From Rhodopseudomonas_A sp036404135 (lineage in GTDB: Bacteria; Pseudomonadota; Alphaproteobacteria; Rhizobiales; Xanthobacteraceae), in NCBI RefSeq assembly GCF_036404135.1, contig NZ_DASWPE010000125.1:3006-67005 (forward strand): 64,000 nt of DNA. Reading direction: 5' to 3'. The position numbers were made by a program, and so were the translations under genes. Shown here one piece after another: positions 60,346 through 64,000 of the stretch (position 1 is its first letter; each line of letters begins with the position of its first letter). The notes beneath the pieces are model-generated. The model did no database searches. It saw nothing but the letters and a program-made list of their open reading frames with translations, and was not told the DNA's origin.

Positions 60346-61581
60346 CTAGAATCCAAATCCCAGTTGCACGGCTTTCGGCTTGAAGCGCTCGGCGAGCTGA
60401 GCGCTTTCCAACAGCTGCCGCGCCGGCCGGTGATCGGACAGAACGATAAACGGCAGCGCCTTGTTCCTCGGAATGTGCAGCGCCGGCAGATCGCTGAGCC
60501 GCAGCGCCGCCTGGCCGCGCGCGGCGAGGATGCGATCGACGGCGCGGCGGCCGAACCCCGGCACCCGCAACAGCTCGTCGCGGCTGGCGCGGTTGACGTC
60601 GAGCGGGAAGCGGTCGCGGTGCCGCAACGCCCAGGCGAGCTTCGGATCGATCTCCAGCGCCAGCATCGCGCTGTCGTCGAGGATTTCACCGGCGTCGAAG
60701 CCGTAGAACCGCATCAACCAATCGGCTTGATACAGCCGATGTTCGCGCAACAGCGGCGGTGCCTGCGGCGGCAGCGCGCGGCTGGCATCGGGGATCGGGC
60801 TGAACGCCGAATAATACACCCGCTTCAGATTGTAGGAGCCGTACAGATTGGCGCTGCTGGCAAGGATGTTTTGATCGGTGGCGGCGTCGGCGCCGACGAT
60901 CATCTGCGTGCTTTGCCCGGCCGGCGCGAAGCGCGGCGCGACGCGGCCCTGCGGCGTGGCTTTGCGGCCGTCGCGGGCTTCGTCGAGTTTCAGCCGCAGC
61001 CGGCCCATGCTGCGGCGGATGGCGCGGCCGTTCTTCTCCGGCGCGAGCTTCGACAGGCTTTGCGGATCTGAGAGTTCGATATTGATACTGAGCCGGTCGG
61101 CATACAGCCCGGCCTCGGCGATCAGCGCGTCGTCGGCGTCCGGGATGGTTTTCAGATGGATGTAGCCGCGAAACTGCTGCGCTCGCAATTGCCGCGCCAC
61201 GCTGACCACCTGCTCCATGGTGTAGTCGGCGCTGCGGATGATGCCGGAGGACAGGAACAGCCCCTCGATATAATTGCGGCGATAGAAATCCAGCGTCAGC
61301 TGCACCACCTCGTCGACGGTGAAGCGCGCGCGGGTGACGTTCGACGAGGCGCGGTTGACGCAATACAGGCAGTCGTAGTTGCAGGCATTGGTGAGAAGAA
61401 TCTTCAGCAGCGAGATGCAGCGGCCGTCCGGCGCATAAGAGTGGCAGATCCCCATGCCGGCGTCGGTGGAGCCGAGGCCTCGGCCGTCGCGGGAGTCCCG
61501 CTTCTCGGTGCCGCTGGAAGCGCAGGAGGCGTCGTATTTCGCCGCGTCCGCCAGGATGGCCAGTTTGCGCTGCACGTCCAT
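60346..61581 (-). CDS. Radical SAM protein with C-terminal HhH, putative DNA repair
   Basis: 411-residue radical SAM protein. The [4Fe-4S] cysteines are Cys67, Cys71 and Cys74 (NACNYDCLYC). The C-terminal helix-hairpin-helix (SRDELLRVPGFGRRAVDRIL, about 335-355) implies DNA binding. This family is known as a DNA modification/repair radical SAM protein and pairs with DUF4130 genes. ATG 61581 gives MDVQRKLAILADAA. It heads the minus-strand operon with the DUF4130-UdgX fusion 11 bases downstream and diverges from imuA, with a LexA box between them. The lesion it acts on is not established. Confidence 0.92.
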   Translation of the reverse strand: MDVQRKLAILADAAKYDASCASSGTEKRDSRDGRGLGSTDAGMGICHSYAPDGRCISLLKILLTNACNYDCLYCVNRASSNVTRARFTVDEVVQLTLDFYRRNYIEGLFLSSGIIRSADYTMEQVVSVARQLRAQQFRGYIHLKTIPDADDALIAEAGLYADRLSINIELSDPQSLSKLAPEKNGRAIRRSMGRLRLKLDEARDGRKATPQGRVAPRFAPAGQSTQMIVGADAATDQNILASSANLYGSYNLKRVYYSAFSPIPDASRALPPQAPPLLREHRLYQADWLMRFYGFDAGEILDDSAMLALEIDPKLAWALRHRDRFPLDVNRASRDELLRVPGFGRRAVDRILAARGQAALRLSDLPALHIPRNKALPFIVLSDHRPARQLLESAQLAERFKPKAVQLGFGF

Positions 61582-61665
61582 GGAGCGAATCCTCTTGATT
61601 CTGTTCGGATAAAAAACTTTGTCGCGATCCCGATTGACTCGTCCGCCAGGGTTAGCTTTATATTA

Positions 61666-61680
61666 GAACATACCATGAAC
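61666..61680. promoter_or_regulatory. LexA (SOS) box between divergent repair operons
   Basis: GAAC (61666-61669), 7 bases, GAAC (61677-61680). This is the reverse complement of the alphaproteobacterial LexA consensus GTTC-N7-GTTC. It is 60 bases before imuA and 85 bases before the divergent radical SAM gene, so it can repress both. Confidence 0.88.
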
Positions 61681-61740
61681 AAATGAGCCAGCCGCAGGTT
61701 CATCCCAAACCTGCCAGTGGCAACACAAAGGAGCGAGCGC

Positions 61741-62538
61741 ATGACCAGCGCGCGCCTGAGCACGCTTGCGCATTTGCGAGGCGACATCGAACGGATCGAG
61801 AGCCAAAGCGAGGCGCGGCTGTTGCCGCGGGCGGCGCTCGGCCATGCCGAGGCCGACGCCGCGCTGCAGGGCGGGCTGGCGCTCGGCGCGATCCACGAGG
61901 TGTTTGCGGATGAAGGCCGCCAAGTGGCTGCGGCGACCGGCTTCATCGCCGGCCTGGCGCGCCGGGTCAGCCCGCGGCGGCCGCTGTTATGGGTGCGGCA
62001 GGATTTCGCCGAGCTGGAATCCGGCGCGCTGTCGCTGCGGGGCCTCGGCGAATTCGGGCTCGACCCGCGGCTCCTCGTGACGGTGCGCGCCGCCGATCTC
62101 GAGAGCGCGCTGCGCAGCGCCGCCGATGCCTTAGCCTGCGACGCGCTGGGCTGCGTGGTGCTGGAAATCTGGGGCGAGGCCAAGCCGTTCGATCTGGTCG
62201 CCAGCCGCAAGCTGACGCTGGCGGCGCGCGGCTCCGGCGTCACAGCGCTCGTGCTGCGGGTGGCGGCGACCCCGACCGCCTCCACCGCAGAGACCCGCTG
62301 GATCGTCCGAGCGGCGCATTCGCCGCCGGCCGGGCGCTGGCAGCCTGCGCCTTGGGGCGCGCCAAGGCTCGACACCGAACTTGTCCGCAACCGTCACGGC
62401 CCGAACGGCCGTTGGATCATTGAATGGAACTGTGATGCCTGCGTTTTCCATGACGCGGCGGATCCTCAGCCTGTGGCTGCCGCGATTGCCGACCGACCGC
62501 CTGCGCCGCCAGCCCTCGCGCAGCGCCGCGCCGGCTGA
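61741..62538 (+). CDS. imuA: ImuA, SOS mutagenesis accessory protein
   Basis: 265-residue RecA/SulA-like protein of the ImuA-ImuB-DnaE2 mutasome used in SOS translesion synthesis. The N-terminal helix (LAHLRGDIERIESQSEARLL), the ALGAIHEVFADEG segment and the RecA-like PLLWVRQDFAELESGALSLRGL block fit ImuA; no intact Walker A is seen, as is common. AAGGAG lies 8 bases before ATG 61741. It overlaps the imuB start by 104 bases in another frame. The LexA box upstream supports SOS control. DnaE2 is expected to follow imuB beyond the window. Confidence 0.92.
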   Translation: MTSARLSTLAHLRGDIERIESQSEARLLPRAALGHAEADAALQGGLALGAIHEVFADEGRQVAAATGFIAGLARRVSPRRPLLWVRQDFAELESGALSLRGLGEFGLDPRLLVTVRAADLESALRSAADALACDALGCVVLEIWGEAKPFDLVASRKLTLAARGSGVTALVLRVAATPTASTAETRWIVRAAHSPPAGRWQPAPWGAPRLDTELVRNRHGPNGRWIIEWNCDACVFHDAADPQPVAAAIADRPPAPPALAQRRAG

Positions 62539-64000
62539 CGAGACGCCTAGCGGCGTGCCTTGTGTCCCTTGGGTGGTGGTCGCAAGGCTTGCCAACGCGC
62601 TGCAGATTGCCGCGCTGGATGACGCCGCGGTCAAGGCCGGCCTCGACGTCGGGCTGCCGCTCGCCAATGCCCGCGCGATCTGTCCCGACCTTATGGTGTT
62701 CGACGCCGATCCCGCCGCCGACGCCCAGGCGCTGGAGGCGATCGCCGCATGGTGCGACCGCTTCACGCCGCTGGTGGCGCTCGATGCTCCCGATGGCTTG
62801 CTGCTCGATATCACCGGCTGCGCGCATCTGTTCGGCGGCGAGGCTTTGATGCTTGAGAGCGTCAGTCGCGCGCTCGCAGCCCAAGGCTTTGCGGTGAGTG
62901 CGGCGATCGCCGGCACCGCGGTCGCCGCCCGCACGCTCAGTCGCTATCAGCATGGCCGCATCGTCGGCGTCGGCGGCGAAGCGGACGCCGTCAGCGCGTT
63001 GCCGGTGGCGGCGCTCGGCGCCGATCCCGCGATCAGCCATGGCTTGCGCCGCGCCGGACTGAAGACGATCGGCGAGGTGGCGGGCCGCGCGCGGCCGGAG
63101 ATCACCGCGCGGTTCGGCGCCGCCTTCACCAGCCTGTTGGAGCAGGCGCTGGGGCAGTGCGAGGCGCCGATCAGTCCGCGCCAGCCGCTGCCGGACTACA
63201 TCGTGGAAAAGCGCTTCGCCGAGCCGGTGGCGACCGACACGGTGATCTCGGCGACGCTGTCGGCGCTGGCCGCGACGCTGGTCGAGGCGATGGCCCGCCA
63301 CGGCAAGGGCGCGCGACAACTCAGGGCCAGCTTCTTTCGCAGCGACGGCGCGCTGCGCACGGTCGAATTGCAGACCGGCCAGCCGGTCACCAAGGTCGCG
63401 GTGATCGACCGGCTGTTTCGCGAGCGGCTCGACGCCATCGCCGATCCGCTCGATCCCGGCTTCGGCTTCGACCTGATCCGGCTCTCCGCCAGCCAGACCG
63501 AGATCGTGGTAGAGCAGCAGCGCGACCTCGACGCCCACGTCCACGACAATGACGAGTTGTCGGCGTTGATCGACCGCATCGCGGCGCGGATCGGCGGCCG
63601 CCGCGTCGTGGTGCACCTGCCGCGCGACACCCACATCCCCGAACACGCGGCGCGGGCGTTGAGCGCGCAGCAGCATCTCGCGCAAGCCGCGCAGGCGGCG
63701 TGGCCGGCGCGGATCGCTGGCGAGCCGCCGCTGCGACCGCTGCGGCTGTTCGCGCATCCGGAGCCGATCAAGGTGATCGCCGAAGTGCCGGACGGCCCGC
63801 CGGCGCGGTTTCGCTGGCGCCGCGTCAGCCACGCGGTGATCCGGGTCGAAGGCCCGGAGCGGGTGGCGATGGAATGGTGGCGATCCGAAGCCGCGCTGCT
63901 GACGCGGGACTACTTCCGCGTTGAGGACGAGGCCGGCCTGCGGTTCTGGCTGTACCGCGACGGCTTGTATGAGCGCGAACTCACTTCTGACGAAGACGAT
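62435..64000 (+). CDS. imuB: ImuB, catalytically dead Y-family polymerase (partial)
   Basis: At least 522 residues; the frame is open to the window edge, so the C-terminus is missing. It is a Y-family fold without polymerase activity: the N-terminal SLWLPRLPTDRL lacks the catalytic Asp-containing FaSVE-type motif, and LLLDITGCAHLFGG stands where active enzymes have SIDEA. Further segments (AARTLSRYQHGRIVGV, HGLRRAGLKTIGEVAGRARP) show the thumb/HhH region. ATG 62435 has GGA 6 bases upstream; ATG 62450 (MTRRILSLWL) is the alternative. It is an organising subunit for DnaE2 and the beta clamp in SOS mutagenesis. Confidence 0.92.
   Translation, partial: MPAFSMTRRILSLWLPRLPTDRLRRQPSRSAAPADETPSGVPCVPWVVVARLANALQIAALDDAAVKAGLDVGLPLANARAICPDLMVFDADPAADAQALEAIAAWCDRFTPLVALDAPDGLLLDITGCAHLFGGEALMLESVSRALAAQGFAVSAAIAGTAVAARTLSRYQHGRIVGVGGEADAVSALPVAALGADPAISHGLRRAGLKTIGEVAGRARPEITARFGAAFTSLLEQALGQCEAPISPRQPLPDYIVEKRFAEPVATDTVISATLSALAATLVEAMARHGKGARQLRASFFRSDGALRTVELQTGQPVTKVAVIDRLFRERLDAIADPLDPGFGFDLIRLSASQTEIVVEQQRDLDAHVHDNDELSALIDRIAARIGGRRVVVHLPRDTHIPEHAARALSAQQHLAQAAQAAWPARIAGEPPLRPLRLFAHPEPIKVIAEVPDGPPARFRWRRVSHAVIRVEGPERVAMEWWRSEAALLTRDYFRVEDEAGLRFWLYRDGLYERELTSDEDD

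Overview
This window is GC-rich alphaproteobacterial chromosome, most likely Rhodopseudomonas palustris or a close relative in the Bradyrhizobium family. The evidence is the complete hopanoid locus (hpnC-D-E-shc-hpnG with hpnH, ispH, hpnN, hpnO and the 2-methylase hpnP beside eutB/eutC), a 654-residue squalene-hopene cyclase, an alphaproteobacterial GAAC-N7-GAAC LexA box, a sigma-EcfG-type promoter, and the long intergenic palindromes typical of these genomes. I call 50 protein genes; the last one runs off the right edge. No rRNA, tRNA, CRISPR, phage or insertion sequence was seen. Bases 1-86 hold only the 3' flank of the first gene.

Layout. 0.1-9 kb: an orphan hybrid histidine kinase (TTG start), a small membrane protein, a PilZ protein, phosphoenolpyruvate carboxylase and an Ala-rich OmpA-like membrane protein. 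9-15.4 kb: a thiolase/DUF35 pair, an amidase-DUF2848-AlkB operon, two small unknowns and a CHMI-family isomerase. 15.6-22.5 kb: a branched-chain-amino-acid-type (HAAT) ABC transporter with a LivM-LivG fusion, followed by a malate/lactate-type dehydrogenase and an HpcH/HpaI aldolase; together they look like an uptake-and-catabolism unit for an unidentified acid. 22.7-30.7 kb: a tightly coupled set of two transglutaminase-like proteins and a circularly permuted ATP-grasp/alpha-E protein, ending in a YhiN-type flavoprotein; this is a conserved but functionally obscure peptide-ligase/peptidase set. 31-33.3 kb: a secreted Cache protein and a chemoreceptor.

33.3-54 kb is the lipid region. eutB-hpnP-eutC interleaves ethanolamine ammonia-lyase with the B12-binding radical SAM 2-methylase. 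An MMPL/RND exporter and two small secreted proteins follow. HpnC, HpnD and HpnE make squalene, Shc cyclises it, HpnH adds adenosine, HpnG releases adenine, HpnO acts in aminohopanoid formation, HpnN exports hopanoids to the outer membrane, and IspH supplies isoprenoid precursor.

54-64 kb holds stress and repair genes: a minus-strand operon of metallophosphoesterase, cupredoxin, ECF sigma factor and anti-sigma factor; an M20 amidohydrolase; and a DUF892 ferritin-like gene behind a sigma-EcfG promoter. A divergent DNA-repair block follows, with a DUF4130-UdgX fusion and a radical SAM/HhH protein on the minus strand and imuA-imuB on the plus strand, sharing one LexA box.

Repeats of three kinds (CTCCCCGC-type, TCATTGCGAG-type and TCATTCCGGGG-type) sit between genes, one of them inside the transporter operon. 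Function calls rest on motifs and on family knowledge recalled without database searches.
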